Shown: positions 35,129 through 43,445, counted from the stretch's first letter. The stretch: 64,000 nucleotides of DNA from a virus (IMGVR_UViG_3300024314_000002:38535-102534), one strand, 5' to 3'. Numbers and translations are program-made. The notes: a model not told the origin generated them from the sequence alone.

Positions 35129-35575
35129 ATGAAAAAAGTAAAATCATATAATAATTTCGTAAACGAATCTTTAATTACTGAAATTATAGATCCTATCACC
35201 TTAACATTTGCTATAGCAGGAATAGGTATAGCGTTTGGACCTGAAATCATGAAAGCATATAGATCGAGAAAAATATCTAATGCAGATCTTAAAGATCTTA
35301 CGAAGATGTTATCTAAGGCTAAAGCTAAGGCAAAGAAATATGAAAGACAAGGTCTAGATCATGATTCTGCAGAAGCACAGTCTGAAGTAGATCATATTGA
35401 AGCAAGAATAGATGATCTTCGAGGTGAAATGAGTAACCATGATGAAATTATTAAAGATTTTGAAAAGGATAAAAAGACACATAAGGAACTAGAACAGGAA
35501 CTTAAAGATGTTGATCCTGAAGTTTTAAGAAAGGCATTAAGAGATGCAAAGAAAGAAGCTTCTAAATTAAAATAA
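35129..35575 (+). CDS. Membrane-anchored coiled-coil protein with capsid-targeting-like N-terminus (148 aa)
   Basis: It begins 'MKKVKSYNNFVNESLITE', has one hydrophobic segment at about residues 22-40 ('PITLTFAIAGIGIAFGPEI') and then charged coiled coils. The architecture is a short version of the 461-aa protein at 20437. A late box lies just upstream. It may be an internal virion protein; no family recognised. Confidence 0.6.
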   Translation: MKKVKSYNNFVNESLITEIIDPITLTFAIAGIGIAFGPEIMKAYRSRKISNADLKDLTKMLSKAKAKAKKYERQGLDHDSAEAQSEVDHIEARIDDLRGEMSNHDEIIKDFEKDKKTHKELEQELKDVDPEVLRKALRDAKKEASKLK

Positions 35576-35592
35576 AAGCCCGCAATACCTAA

Positions 35593-38500
35593 ATGGCAAA
35601 CACCAACTCCGAAAAGGCGTTAATGGGATTCGCAATGAGTTCCAACTCGCTTCTGCAGAAAATAGAGGCTATAGAGAATCAAACCAGAGATACTTTATTT
35701 AGAATAGAGAGTATCATGGTTACGAGTTTCTCTGTTACACAGGGTATTGCCGCAAGTCTTACTGAAAACAACAAAATACTTAAAGAAATAAAGGAAATCA
35801 TTTCCAGAAAAAGCGAGGCTGAAAAGGCTCAATTTGGAGGTGGTGGAGGAATAAGTAAACTTCTAGGACTAGGAGGGTTTATCGCACTTACAGGAATAGG
35901 AATGTTCGGTCTAGCGATGGCATTTCAAGAAGCAGGTAAGGTAAGTCCTACGGCTATAGTTTCGGGTGTTGCTTTATTCGCAGCAATGTTCCCTATTGCA
36001 AAAATCCTAGGAGCTATAATGGCAGATCCTAGTAGTGGTGGAGTTTTTGGTCAAATCAAGGTAATGAAAAAACTAGTTTTAACAATGGGTATGTCTATGT
36101 TAATGTTAGTTGCTATGTCATTGGCATTAAACTCAATGGCACCTGTAAGTGGTGATAAATTAGTGGCCGCTCTGGCAATCGGTGCAGTTATCTATATAAT
36201 GGGTCAAACTTTCGTTCAATTAATTAAGGCATGGGAATTTTCAGGTATTATGAATTTTATGCTTAATAAGAATAACACCGATGATATTATGAGGGCCATG
36301 TTCCTTATGACTATTCAAATGGTTGTTTTAGCAGCTGCAATGAATTTAATGCCATCTGTTAAAATGGATGATGCATTTAATTTTGTAATAATATCAGCAG
36401 CAATGATACCTCTTGCAGTTGCCCTAGTTGCAATGAGATTTGCACTTCCAGCTATTGAAAAGATAAAGGTAGGCACTATTGCTAAAGCAGGTTTAGCGGT
36501 TGCAATGCTAGGATTAGCTCTAGTTCCTGTTGCGATGGCAGCGAGGCTAGTTGGTAAGGTAGGAATATCGGAACAGGAAATTTCTAGATTAGTAAGTATT
36601 ACAATGGCACTTGCACCTTTAATAGCTGTAATAGGAGTTATCACTGCAATTATTAATTTTGCAAAAGAAGGTAGAGTTAATAAATCTGCAAGTGGAGGTA
36701 ATTCTCTACTTAAACAAGATAATTCTAGAAAGAGAAATCAGAAAATGAATTTAAAAGGAATTGCAATATTTGGTCTACAAGCCGTTGTTATTCTCGGAGT
36801 ATTAGCCCTTACTGCAGTTGCCTTCAAATTTGGAGCGCCAATGATAGCAGCGGGTGCACAAGCCGCTAGGCAAATTGACATGATAGGTGTAATGAAATTA
36901 ATGTTTACATTAGGAGGATTATTATTAATAGGAGGTCTTGTAATAGGGATGACAATTAAAATGATGAAGGGTAAGCAAAAATCACAAAAAACTGGACTTA
37001 TACCAGGAATGGGATCTAGTTCAGAAAAACCAGGAGCATTATCAAAGCAAGATTTAATAGCATCCATGGTAATATTACCAATTATAGTATTATCAATGGC
37101 AGCAGCAGTTATGGCATTTAAATTAATGCCATCTATTCCTAAAATAGAAGATGGATTCTTATCGTTTGTATTTATTACAGGTATTGCAATATTTATATAC
37201 GGATTTGCAATGGCAAAGGTGTTTAGCGCATTAGCAGGTAAGTCTAAAGGTCCAGGTGCAGGAATGTTTGGTTTTGGAGGTTCATCTAAAAGAGGAAAAT
37301 TAGGTATTAAAGATATATTACTAGCGGCACTTATGGTTCCTATAGTAGCATTAGCTATTGTCGGAGCAGCTTATGTATTTCAAATGATGCCAGCTACTTC
37401 TGCGGAGATGGCACCTGATTTGATGTGGGCTTTAAAATCATCAATCGCATTAATGATATTTGGTGGAGCGATGATAATAATTGGAAAGCTTGCTAAGAAT
37501 ATGGATTTTAAAGCAGCAGCTAAAGCAATGTTAGTAGTTGCTCTTGCAGCACTAACTATATTATTGGTTGCATTTGCATTTAGTCTCGCTGGAGACATAT
37601 CTTACGGAGAAGCGCCACCACTTCCATGGTCAGTTGGTGTAGGAATAGCTCTATTTATATTAGGTGGTGTAATTTTAGCCCTTGGTGCAATTGCGACAGT
37701 AGTAACTCCTGTAGGGATATTATTAGGTGCTCTTACCGTATTAGTAGGTGCAGCTGTATTGTATGCTGTTGCATGGATATTTACACAAATTGGTAAAATT
37801 GACGGTCTTAAAGAAGCTGCTCAAACAATAACCGATGTTTTATTTATGCCATTTAATGCAATGGTAGATTTATTTAAAAGATTTAAAGATGAGATAGGAA
37901 TAGAAAACATGGGAGGACTTGCAGCTGGTATAGGCCAAATAGCACTTGCATGGATAGGTCTTTCTATGGCACTTGCTGGTTCTGCAGCATCTGGATTATT
38001 TTCTAAGCTAGCAGGAGTTGGAGGAGCAATATTAGATGGTATAACATCCTTTCTAGGAGGAGATGTAGAAATGACACCATCTCAATTATTAAAATATTTA
38101 GTTAGAAATGCTGAAAAATTAGTAGTTACTGGAAATGCAATACAAATGGTATCAAAGGCATACACTAATGTAGCGGGTATGAGTGAGGCATTTATTGCTG
38201 GAATAGCTCCATTTGGAGAATTCGTAAACAGGTTGGGAAGTTATACCGGTACTCTTGCTAGCGAAAATATGAAAGGTCTTTCTAAAGCTTATGGACAATA
38301 TGCTAAAGCTAACAATTCCTTAGACGTAACTAAAGTTGAAGCAACTACAAAGATGTTTAACGCACTTGCAGATCTTGCTAAAAATAATGGTGAAAATGCA
38401 ATGAAAGTTCTTGCTGATCAATTATTAAACGCAGTAGCACAATTATCGGATGCTGTTGCAGATCTAGATAGAGCAGTTGCTAAGCAAGGTAAATCTACTG

Positions 38501-38685
38501 GCGGATTTGGAGATGCAGTTTCTGGAGCTATTGATAAATTTAAAGAAGTAGTTACTGGAAATACCAAAAAGGTAGAAGCAATGACTCCAAAGGCCGGAAG
38601 CAATGCAGATATCATAGAAGCGATTCAAGATTTAGAAGATACATTAGTGGCTTCAGGAATCAAGATCAAGCAATCTGCATATTAA
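35593..38685 (+). CDS. Tape-measure-like protein with many hydrophobic segments (1030 aa)
   Basis: The 1030-aa protein has a coiled-coil N-terminus (about 1-80), then about a dozen hydrophobic stretches of 18-25 residues (for example 'IALTGIGMFGLAMAFQEAG', 'MLMLVAMSLALNSM') split by basic loops, then a helical amphipathic C-terminus. Length, position after the tail chaperone-like genes and helical repeats fit a tape measure, which sets tail length and can insert in the host membrane. T4 gp29 is only 590 aa and far less hydrophobic. A membrane channel of another kind is the alternative. Confidence 0.6.
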   Translation: MANTNSEKALMGFAMSSNSLLQKIEAIENQTRDTLFRIESIMVTSFSVTQGIAASLTENNKILKEIKEIISRKSEAEKAQFGGGGGISKLLGLGGFIALTGIGMFGLAMAFQEAGKVSPTAIVSGVALFAAMFPIAKILGAIMADPSSGGVFGQIKVMKKLVLTMGMSMLMLVAMSLALNSMAPVSGDKLVAALAIGAVIYIMGQTFVQLIKAWEFSGIMNFMLNKNNTDDIMRAMFLMTIQMVVLAAAMNLMPSVKMDDAFNFVIISAAMIPLAVALVAMRFALPAIEKIKVGTIAKAGLAVAMLGLALVPVAMAARLVGKVGISEQEISRLVSITMALAPLIAVIGVITAIINFAKEGRVNKSASGGNSLLKQDNSRKRNQKMNLKGIAIFGLQAVVILGVLALTAVAFKFGAPMIAAGAQAARQIDMIGVMKLMFTLGGLLLIGGLVIGMTIKMMKGKQKSQKTGLIPGMGSSSEKPGALSKQDLIASMVILPIIVLSMAAAVMAFKLMPSIPKIEDGFLSFVFITGIAIFIYGFAMAKVFSALAGKSKGPGAGMFGFGGSSKRGKLGIKDILLAALMVPIVALAIVGAAYVFQMMPATSAEMAPDLMWALKSSIALMIFGGAMIIIGKLAKNMDFKAAAKAMLVVALAALTILLVAFAFSLAGDISYGEAPPLPWSVGVGIALFILGGVILALGAIATVVTPVGILLGALTVLVGAAVLYAVAWIFTQIGKIDGLKEAAQTITDVLFMPFNAMVDLFKRFKDEIGIENMGGLAAGIGQIALAWIGLSMALAGSAASGLFSKLAGVGGAILDGITSFLGGDVEMTPSQLLKYLVRNAEKLVVTGNAIQMVSKAYTNVAGMSEAFIAGIAPFGEFVNRLGSYTGTLASENMKGLSKAYGQYAKANNSLDVTKVEATTKMFNALADLAKNNGENAMKVLADQLLNAVAQLSDAVADLDRAVAKQGKSTGGFGDAVSGAIDKFKEVVTGNTKKVEAMTPKAGSNADIIEAIQDLEDTLVASGIKIKQSAY

Positions 38686-38715
38686 CTGAAACAACCCCCT
38701 CTTATTTAGTATAAT
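38686..38715 (+). promoter_or_regulatory. Putative promoter before the accessory region
   Basis: CTGAAA (38686-38691), an 18-bp spacer and TATAAT (38710-38715). The -35-like box lies right at the end of the tape-measure gene. Confidence 0.55.
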
Positions 38716-38758
38716 TAATAGTTCTTTGACAGCTATACTTAAAAATAAACACAAGTAT

Positions 38759-39088
38759 ATGGAAACAACTATTATTACATTCGGTCTGGGTGTGGTGCTA
38801 ACTCTAATTATTTTAGGCGCAGTGTCATTGTTCAGGTCAACTAAAAAAATCAGTGAATTAGATTCGTTGATTAATCACATCGAAAGCGATATTCAAAGTA
38901 GAATAGATTCAGTCGAAAACTATTTAGATAATTGCATAGATGATCTAGATAGAAGATTAGATTCTAGAGTAGATAGAGCAATTTCTCAATTTGAGAAAGA
39001 AATAGAAGTAATGGATTTAAGATTAGATAAAATTATTGATAGTTTTAATCTTCAAAAATCCAAAGAAAAGGAAAACATTCCTAATTAA
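38759..39088 (+). CDS. Single-pass membrane coiled-coil protein (109 aa)
   Basis: The ATG at 38759 follows an A-rich leader and is preferred over a TTG at 38726. Residues about 4-25 form a transmembrane helix ('TIITFGLGVVLTLIILGAV'), followed by a long coiled coil rich in D, R and I. The layout resembles spanin-like or membrane-tethered phage proteins. No family recognised. Confidence 0.6.
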   Translation: METTIITFGLGVVLTLIILGAVSLFRSTKKISELDSLINHIESDIQSRIDSVENYLDNCIDDLDRRLDSRVDRAISQFEKEIEVMDLRLDKIIDSFNLQKSKEKENIPN

Positions 39089-39128
39089 TTTAAATAAATA
39101 AACATTAACCCATAGTTGTTGAAGAATA

Positions 39129-39213
39129 GGAGAAGTGGCAGAGTGGTCGAATGCACTGGTCTTGAAAACCAGCGAACTTCACGGTTCCAGGGGTTCGAAT
39201 CCCTTCTTCTCCG
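39129..39213 (+). tRNA. tRNA-Ser (anticodon TGA)
   Basis: Acceptor GGAGAAG pairs with CTTCTCC, the anticodon stem CTGGT/ACCAG encloses loop CTTGAAA, and a long variable arm and GTTCGAAT T-loop are present. No CCA is encoded. It reads UCA, a common codon in this genome. Confidence 0.95.
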
Positions 39214-39218
39214 CAATT

Positions 39219-39295
39219 GGTCTGGTAGTTCAGTTGGTTAGAATACATGCCTGTCACGCATGGGGTCGCGAGTTCGAGTCTCGTCCAGACCGCCA
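39219..39295 (+). tRNA. tRNA-Asp (anticodon GTC)
   Basis: Acceptor GGTCTGG pairs with CCAGACC, anticodon stem CATGC/GCATG encloses loop CTGTCAC, and GCCA follows the acceptor stem, so CCA is encoded. It lies 5 bp after tRNA-Ser. Confidence 0.95.
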
Positions 39296-39302
39296 CTTAG
39301 AG

Positions 39303-39327
39303 AAGCACATGAAACATTGTGCTTTTT
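39303..39327 (+). terminator. Probable terminator after the tRNA pair
   Basis: AAGCACA pairs with TGTGCTT around an 8-nt loop and is followed by TTT. Confidence 0.6.
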
Positions 39328-39359
39328 GGGGGTATAACTAATATAGAAAACAATTTAAA

Positions 39360-39596
39360 ATGAGAAAAGTACACAGAGGTAGTCGAGGAATGGTTGCTGG
39401 AGTATGTGATGGTTTAGGATATTATTTTGGAATTGATCCATTAATATTTAGACTTTTATTCACATTAGCATTCTTTACACCTACAATTCCAGCAATATTA
39501 ATATACATTATATTTTGGATAGTAATACCAGCAAATAAAAAAACAAAAACAAATGACAAGAGCGCAAATAGTTCAAAAGCTACTAGACGAAAATAA
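39360..39596 (+). CDS. PspC-domain membrane protein (78 aa)
   Basis: The product carries the PspC signature: 'RGMVAGVCDGLGYYFGIDPL', then 'FRLLFTLAFFTPTIPAILIY' and 'IIFWIVIP', with two hydrophobic segments. PspC proteins sense or stabilise the inner membrane under stress. A phage copy might protect the membrane during infection; that is inference. A lysine-rich tail ends the protein, and its 3' end overlaps the next small gene. Confidence 0.85.
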   Translation: MRKVHRGSRGMVAGVCDGLGYYFGIDPLIFRLLFTLAFFTPTIPAILIYIIFWIVIPANKKTKTNDKSANSSKATRRK

Positions 39597-39732
39597 GATA
39601 ACAACAGCAGAAGCTGTAGTTCTTCTTACACCAGAGGATTCATACACTCGTCCTACAACTTATTTACCTTACCAACCACAACGAGGAACAGATCCTTATT
39701 GGTTTACAACATCGACACATGATAACGCCTAA
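39553..39732 (+). CDS. Small hypothetical protein (59 aa) overlapping the PspC and nuclease genes
   Basis: The ATG at 39553 follows AAAACAAAAACAA. The product begins 'MTRAQIVQKLLDENKITTAE' and contains 'YLPYQPQRGTDPYWF', a proline-aromatic motif. It overlaps PspC by 44 bp and the nuclease by 14 bp. No function recognised, but the sequence looks protein-like. Confidence 0.6.
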   Translation: MTRAQIVQKLLDENKITTAEAVVLLTPEDSYTRPTTYLPYQPQRGTDPYWFTTSTHDNA

Positions 39733-40117
39733 CTACACCTTTAACGCAAAATTAATTAGAGTAGTAGACGGAGATACTGTATGGGCACATGTAGATTTAG
39801 GATTTGATATTTGGAAAAAGGTAAACGTTAGACTACATGGAATCGATACTCCTGAAACTAGGACTAGAGATCTAGTAGAAAAAAGAGCAGGTCTTAAATC
39901 TAAAGAAAGACTAGTGCAATTACTAGAACAAGGAAACAATGAATTCGTATTGGTTTCTAAAGAAGTGGATAAATATGGAAGAGCGCTAGGAGAACTATAT
40001 AATGGTTATCATGAAGTTCATGTCCATGAAGGTGAAACTAGACCTATATCAATTAGTATAAATCAAGTATTATTAAACGAAGGTTTAGCAAAACCTTATA
40101 ATGGAGGAAAAAGATAA
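39719..40117 (+). CDS. Staphylococcal nuclease-like (SNase/thermonuclease) protein
   Basis: The 132-aa protein has the TNase core: 'VVDGDTVWAHVDLGF' (Ca-binding D), 'VRLHGIDTPE' (catalytic R and E) and 'VSKEVDKYGRALGEL' (second catalytic R). 'LLNEGLAKPYNG' closes the fold. No signal peptide is seen, so it acts in the cytoplasm or virion; possible roles are host DNA/RNA degradation. Key residues are intact. Confidence 0.9.
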   Translation: MITPNYTFNAKLIRVVDGDTVWAHVDLGFDIWKKVNVRLHGIDTPETRTRDLVEKRAGLKSKERLVQLLEQGNNEFVLVSKEVDKYGRALGELYNGYHEVHVHEGETRPISISINQVLLNEGLAKPYNGGKR

Positions 40118-40120
40118 AAT

Positions 40121-40699
40121 ATGAAATCAAGAAAATTTAGCATTTCAGGATTATTAGAATTAAGACCTGGAAAATTTGAAGATGAAAGAGGAGAGTTTAT
40201 AGAAACATTCAAATCTTCAAAACTTAAAGAACTTGGAATTACAGAAGAATTTCTACAAGATAATCAATCTGTTTCTAAGAAAGGAGTATTTAGAGGAATA
40301 CATTTACAAACCGGAGATAGTGCTCAAGGAAAATTAGTAAGAGTTTCTAAAGGAGCTGTTGTAGATTTCGCAGTAGATCTTAGACCTGGTTCCCCATCCT
40401 ATGGAGAATGGACTTATGTATTATTAAGTGCGCACGTAGGAAATCAATTTTGGATTCCGGCCGGATTTGGCCATGCGTTTCTTGCCCTTGAGGATGATAC
40501 AATCTTTTCATATAAATGTACTAAAGAATATGATAAGAGTGCAGAGGAGTGTCTCCTATGGACCGACAAGGATATAGATCTGACTATAGATAAGAGTATA
40601 CTTACACAATTCAATATATCAGACATCTTAGTCTCCGAAAAGGATAAAGAAGGTATTACGCTAAAGGAATATACTAAAAAATATGGCGTACTGGTTTAA
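40121..40699 (+). CDS. rfbC: dTDP-4-dehydrorhamnose 3,5-epimerase (RmlC/RfbC family)
   Basis: The 192-aa cupin enzyme shows 'DERGEFIETFK', 'DNQSVSKKGVFRGIHLQ' (catalytic H), 'GKLVRVSKGAVVDFAVDLR' and 'FWIPAGFGHAFLAL'. It epimerises the dTDP-4-keto sugar on the route to dTDP-rhamnose. RmlD-like (60290) and a dehydratase-like SDR (45543) also occur in this window, so the phage may build or alter a host surface sugar. It overlaps the next gene by 17 bp. Confidence 0.9.
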   Translation: MKSRKFSISGLLELRPGKFEDERGEFIETFKSSKLKELGITEEFLQDNQSVSKKGVFRGIHLQTGDSAQGKLVRVSKGAVVDFAVDLRPGSPSYGEWTYVLLSAHVGNQFWIPAGFGHAFLALEDDTIFSYKCTKEYDKSAEECLLWTDKDIDLTIDKSILTQFNISDILVSEKDKEGITLKEYTKKYGVLV

Positions 40700-41168
40700 A
40701 AGAAAATACAGACAAATTAAAAGAGTCTTAGATTACTTGCCAATTATTTGGAAAGGTTATGATTTTGATTATAGATACGCAATTGATTTATTTAAACATC
40801 AATTAATACGTACTTCTAATTTTATGGAATCAGATAGAGCGTATGCCATCGATTCCGATATGAGAGCTAAGAGAATTAAAACCGCTATCGAACTTCTTGA
40901 TAAAGTTTACGATGAAGAATATGGAATGGAATACCAAGATCAGATGAAAAAGATTTATGGCGATAACGTATTAGATTGGAACTTTGAAGATACTGGAAGG
41001 GGAGATGGAACTTCATATATTAATTATGAATACGAGAAGTGGGAAAACAAAGATAAAGTTAAAGAAACCTTTGATAAACTATTTAAACAGTCTAAAGAAA
41101 AGCAAATTAAAGCAGAGAAATTAGTATGGAAATTTATATCCCATAACATCCGAGGATGGTGGGATTAA
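40683..41168 (+). CDS. Conserved phage-type hypothetical protein (161 aa)
   Basis: The product is rich in aromatic and charged residues: 'DYLPIIWKGYDFDYRYAIDL', 'YEYEKWENKDKVKETF', ending 'FISHNIRGWWD'. I recall similar proteins in many large myoviruses but no function. It overlaps rfbC. Confidence 0.65.
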   Translation: MAYWFKRKYRQIKRVLDYLPIIWKGYDFDYRYAIDLFKHQLIRTSNFMESDRAYAIDSDMRAKRIKTAIELLDKVYDEEYGMEYQDQMKKIYGDNVLDWNFEDTGRGDGTSYINYEYEKWENKDKVKETFDKLFKQSKEKQIKAEKLVWKFISHNIRGWWD

Positions 41169-41174
41169 AATAAT

Positions 41175-41240
41175 TTGAAAATAATTGCCTAAATATTTTT
41201 TTATCTCAGATATTTTGCTTATATTAGTATAGTAATAATC
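41175..41240 (+). repeat. Dispersed intergenic element, copy B
   Basis: Starts at TTGAAAATAAT, then TTTTTTTATCTCAG, TTTTGCTTATATTAG and TATAGTAATAAT; the downstream start codon is 15 bp after the element. Confidence 0.85.
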
Positions 41241-41255
41241 AATAAAGCAAAAGAT

Positions 41256-41483
41256 ATGTCACTTAATTTAAACTTAGAAAAAGCTTGGGTAACCTTCTTA
41301 AATGATGGTTGGGAAAGCGTTTGGCATCCAGTAACAGACGTTCTTGGAAACCATTTAGACTGGTCAGACGAAATCATGGACCATTGTAGAAAACAATTTA
41401 ATGACTCTGACAATTGGGTTAGTTTTGGAATCGCTCCTACTTCTCAAATGTTAATTAAAAACTCAGTAAGAGATAACCTTTAA
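41256..41483 (+). CDS. Small hypothetical protein (75 aa)
   Basis: The tryptophan-rich 75-aa product ('AWVTFLNDGWESVWHPV', 'DNWVSFGIAPTSQML') is first in a run of small genes controlled by repeat copy B. No family recognised. Confidence 0.6.
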   Translation: MSLNLNLEKAWVTFLNDGWESVWHPVTDVLGNHLDWSDEIMDHCRKQFNDSDNWVSFGIAPTSQMLIKNSVRDNL

Positions 41484-41493
41484 AAATATAAAA

Positions 41494-41952
41494 ATGAAAA
41501 CAGTAATTTTCGATTTAGATGGAACTCTCGCTCTTATCGACGATAGGAGAGCTATTTCCACAAAAGATAATGGTAAAATGGATTGGGACACTTTCTTCGA
41601 TCCAGCAAACATTCAATTAGATAAACCGAATTGGCCAGTTATTCACATGGCACGACTTCTTAAAAAAGATGGACATCGTGTTGTAATTTTCAGTGGAAGA
41701 TCTAAAGCTACTAAAGACGCAACGAAAGATTGGTTAAACGATCTTGATATTCCATTTGATGTTTTAAAGATGCGACCAACTGCTGGAGGTTTTAAGTTTA
41801 TGAAAGATGATGTATTAAAGAAAAAGTGGCTTGATGATTTATTTCCAAACACTGACGATATTACATGTGTCTTTGACGATAGAGATAAAGTAGTTCAAAT
41901 GTGGAGAGATAATGGTATCACTTGCTTTCAAGTAGCTGACGGTAATTTTTAA
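41494..41952 (+). CDS. Stand-alone polynucleotide 3'-phosphatase-type HAD protein (T4 PseT C-domain-like)
   Basis: The 152-aa HAD hydrolase has 'FDLDGTLA' (nucleophile and acid D), 'VIFSGRSKATKD' (motif II), K in 'KDDVLKKKWLD' and 'CVFDDRDKVVQMWRDNGI' (motif IV), very like the C-terminal phosphatase domain of T4 polynucleotide kinase. The kinase domain of PseT is missing and no neighbour supplies it. It may remove 3' phosphates during RNA repair or act as a nucleotidase. Confidence 0.8.
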   Translation: MKTVIFDLDGTLALIDDRRAISTKDNGKMDWDTFFDPANIQLDKPNWPVIHMARLLKKDGHRVVIFSGRSKATKDATKDWLNDLDIPFDVLKMRPTAGGFKFMKDDVLKKKWLDDLFPNTDDITCVFDDRDKVVQMWRDNGITCFQVADGNF

Positions 41953-41962
41953 AATAAAAGAT

Positions 41963-42247
41963 ATGAAATTCAAAGATTTAACATTTAACAAACAAACACA
42001 CGGTGGTGTAGGAGCTACTGCAAAATTCAAAGAAGTTACAGTGAGTATTCAGGCTGGTAAGTTTGTTTACAGTAATCCTCGAGAGGATGGCTTAGACTCT
42101 ACACAATACTCTTCATTCGAAGTTGCTATATGGGAGAACTCCAAAGACGGAAGTTTTGTCACTTCTAAATTTATAGATACTGAAGACGAAGTTGCAGGAT
42201 GGACTTCTAAAAAAGATATTGATAATCTTTTACAAAAATTGAAATAA
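41963..42247 (+). CDS. Hypothetical protein (94 aa)
   Basis: The 94-aa product is beta-rich ('VTVSIQAGKFVYSNPREDG', 'SSFEVAIWENSKDGSFVTS') with a helical end. No family recognised. It overlaps the next gene by one base. Confidence 0.6.
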   Translation: MKFKDLTFNKQTHGGVGATAKFKEVTVSIQAGKFVYSNPREDGLDSTQYSSFEVAIWENSKDGSFVTSKFIDTEDEVAGWTSKKDIDNLLQKLK

Positions 42248-42474
42248 TGGGAATAGAAGGATTATTTTTAACAATTTTTTTAGGAGCATTTGCATTCGTA
42301 ATGGGATGGATGAAAGGATGTGAAGACGAGCAATCGAGAATTAGAGAAGCTTTCAGGTCAGAAGAATATGACTATGAAGGCTTCTTTAACGTTCTTGAAA
42401 AATACGAAGAGGAGAAGGAAGCGGCTAAGCAATGGGCTAAGTTTAATAAAAAAAGAAAAAAAAATCAAAAATAA
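42247..42474 (+). CDS. Single-pass membrane protein (75 aa)
   Basis: Residues 4-20 are hydrophobic ('EGLFLTIFLGAFAFVMGWM'), followed by a charged tail rich in E and K ending in a basic run. No function recognised. Confidence 0.55.
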   Translation: MGIEGLFLTIFLGAFAFVMGWMKGCEDEQSRIREAFRSEEYDYEGFFNVLEKYEEEKEAAKQWAKFNKKRKKNQK

Positions 42475-42533
42475 ACAGCCTAGAATTTTTTTATCTCAGA
42501 TTTTTTGCTTATATTAGTAGAGTAATAATTAAT
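42468..42533 (+). repeat. Dispersed intergenic element, copy C
   Basis: AAAATAAACAGCC, T run, ATCTCAG, TTTTTTGCTTATATTAG and TAGAGTAATAATT. Its left edge overlaps the end of the preceding gene; the next start is 13 bp downstream. Confidence 0.85.
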
Positions 42534-42546
42534 AAAAGAAACCATT

Positions 42547-42747
42547 ATGGCAGAATTAAAAAACAAACAATATATGTTCACCTTTGAAGGTGGCGGTTGG
42601 AACACAGTGTGGGCCAAAACTAAACGCGGTGCAATTAAAGCCGCTCTTAAAGAATACTCAGATTCAAATACTTTGAATCCACGTATTGATTCTTTTCATA
42701 AAGCTACCGAAGAAGGTCTTCGAAATGCAATGTCTCTTTTCTACTAA
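42547..42747 (+). CDS. Small hypothetical protein (66 aa)
   Basis: The 66-aa product ('YMFTFEGGGWNTVWAKTKRG') looks like a small alpha/beta fold of the type in which a strand pair precedes 'RGAIKAALKEY'. No family recognised. Confidence 0.55.
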   Translation: MAELKNKQYMFTFEGGGWNTVWAKTKRGAIKAALKEYSDSNTLNPRIDSFHKATEEGLRNAMSLFY

Positions 42748-42757
42748 AAAAATAAAA

Positions 42758-43102
42758 ATGAATAAACTACAATCACTTAAATGCGTTGAAGTAACTTCAC
42801 AGACGCAAGCCGACAATGGAACTATTTGTTACCATGACCCTATCACGAATACTGACTATCTTTCTTATGAAAGTGGATATATTCGTAGAGCATATACCCG
42901 TAATTACGAAAATTACAAAGGATATGAATGGTCTCATCGAACGATCTATCAATTAAATCCTACTAAGAAATCAATGCATGAATGGAATGGAACCACATGG
43001 CCTTCAACTGAAAGGATTATGATCGAAGATCCAAGCGAGCGTTTAGACAGACTTGCAAAGGCTGTAGTTAATTATAGAAAAACTCTTAGTAAGAATGCGT
43101 AA
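42758..43102 (+). CDS. Hypothetical protein (114 aa)
   Basis: The start at 42758 is chosen because it follows AAAAAAATAAAA; an in-frame ATG at 42686 lies inside the preceding gene. The product contains 'YHDPITNTDYLSYESGYIRR' and 'YQLNPTKKSMHEWNG', likely beta. No family recognised. Its end overlaps the next small gene by 8 bp. Confidence 0.55.
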   Translation: MNKLQSLKCVEVTSQTQADNGTICYHDPITNTDYLSYESGYIRRAYTRNYENYKGYEWSHRTIYQLNPTKKSMHEWNGTTWPSTERIMIEDPSERLDRLAKAVVNYRKTLSKNA

Positions 43103-43211
43103 ACTAAAACATACACTTAAGCAGATTGATAGCGTAGACATCGTCCTAATTACTGCATTTGGACTTTATATGATTCTACTTGTTTCTAACCTTTTAAAAA
43201 TGGTAAACTAA
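43095..43211 (+). CDS. Very small membrane protein (38 aa)
   Basis: An ATG overlaps the preceding stop and the stop codon overlaps the following ATG (TAATG). The 38-aa product has a basic N-terminus and one hydrophobic helix ('VDIVLITAFGLYMILLVSNL'). Coupling on both sides supports translation. Confidence 0.5.
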   Translation: MRKLKHTLKQIDSVDIVLITAFGLYMILLVSNLLKMVN

Positions 43212-43444
43212 TGAGATATACAGTAACATTTGAAGTATACATTGATGCAGATAACGATAAACATGCTCTTTCAAAGGGTGAACTTATCGCTGACAATCAA
43301 GAAAATAAGTACGGCCAATCATGGGATGTAACTGAATTACACCAAACTCCTTTCGCTTCTTTTAATACAAAAAAAGTAGATATTCAAAAACTTAGAACGG
43401 AGCAAATGATTAAATCAATAGAAGAAGATCCATTACCGTTTTAA
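43211..43444 (+). CDS. Small hypothetical protein (77 aa)
   Basis: Begins 'MRYTVTFEVYIDADNDKHAL', a strand-loop-helix pattern seen in many small phage proteins. No function recognised. Confidence 0.55.
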   Translation: MRYTVTFEVYIDADNDKHALSKGELIADNQENKYGQSWDVTELHQTPFASFNTKKVDIQKLRTEQMIKSIEEDPLPF

Positions 43445-43445
43445 T

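Noticed and set aside
38726-38758. TTG start at 38726 for the membrane coiled-coil gene
   Set aside because: It would place charged residues before the transmembrane helix and lacks a leader; the ATG at 38759 fits better.
39105-39341. Long ORFs on both strands across 39105-39341
   Set aside because: They run through two perfect tRNA genes and are typical tRNA-shadow translations.
42320-42517. 65-aa ORF overlapping the membrane protein at 42247
   Set aside because: It lies in another frame, is K-rich because of the A-rich end, and runs into repeat copy C; a shadow ORF.
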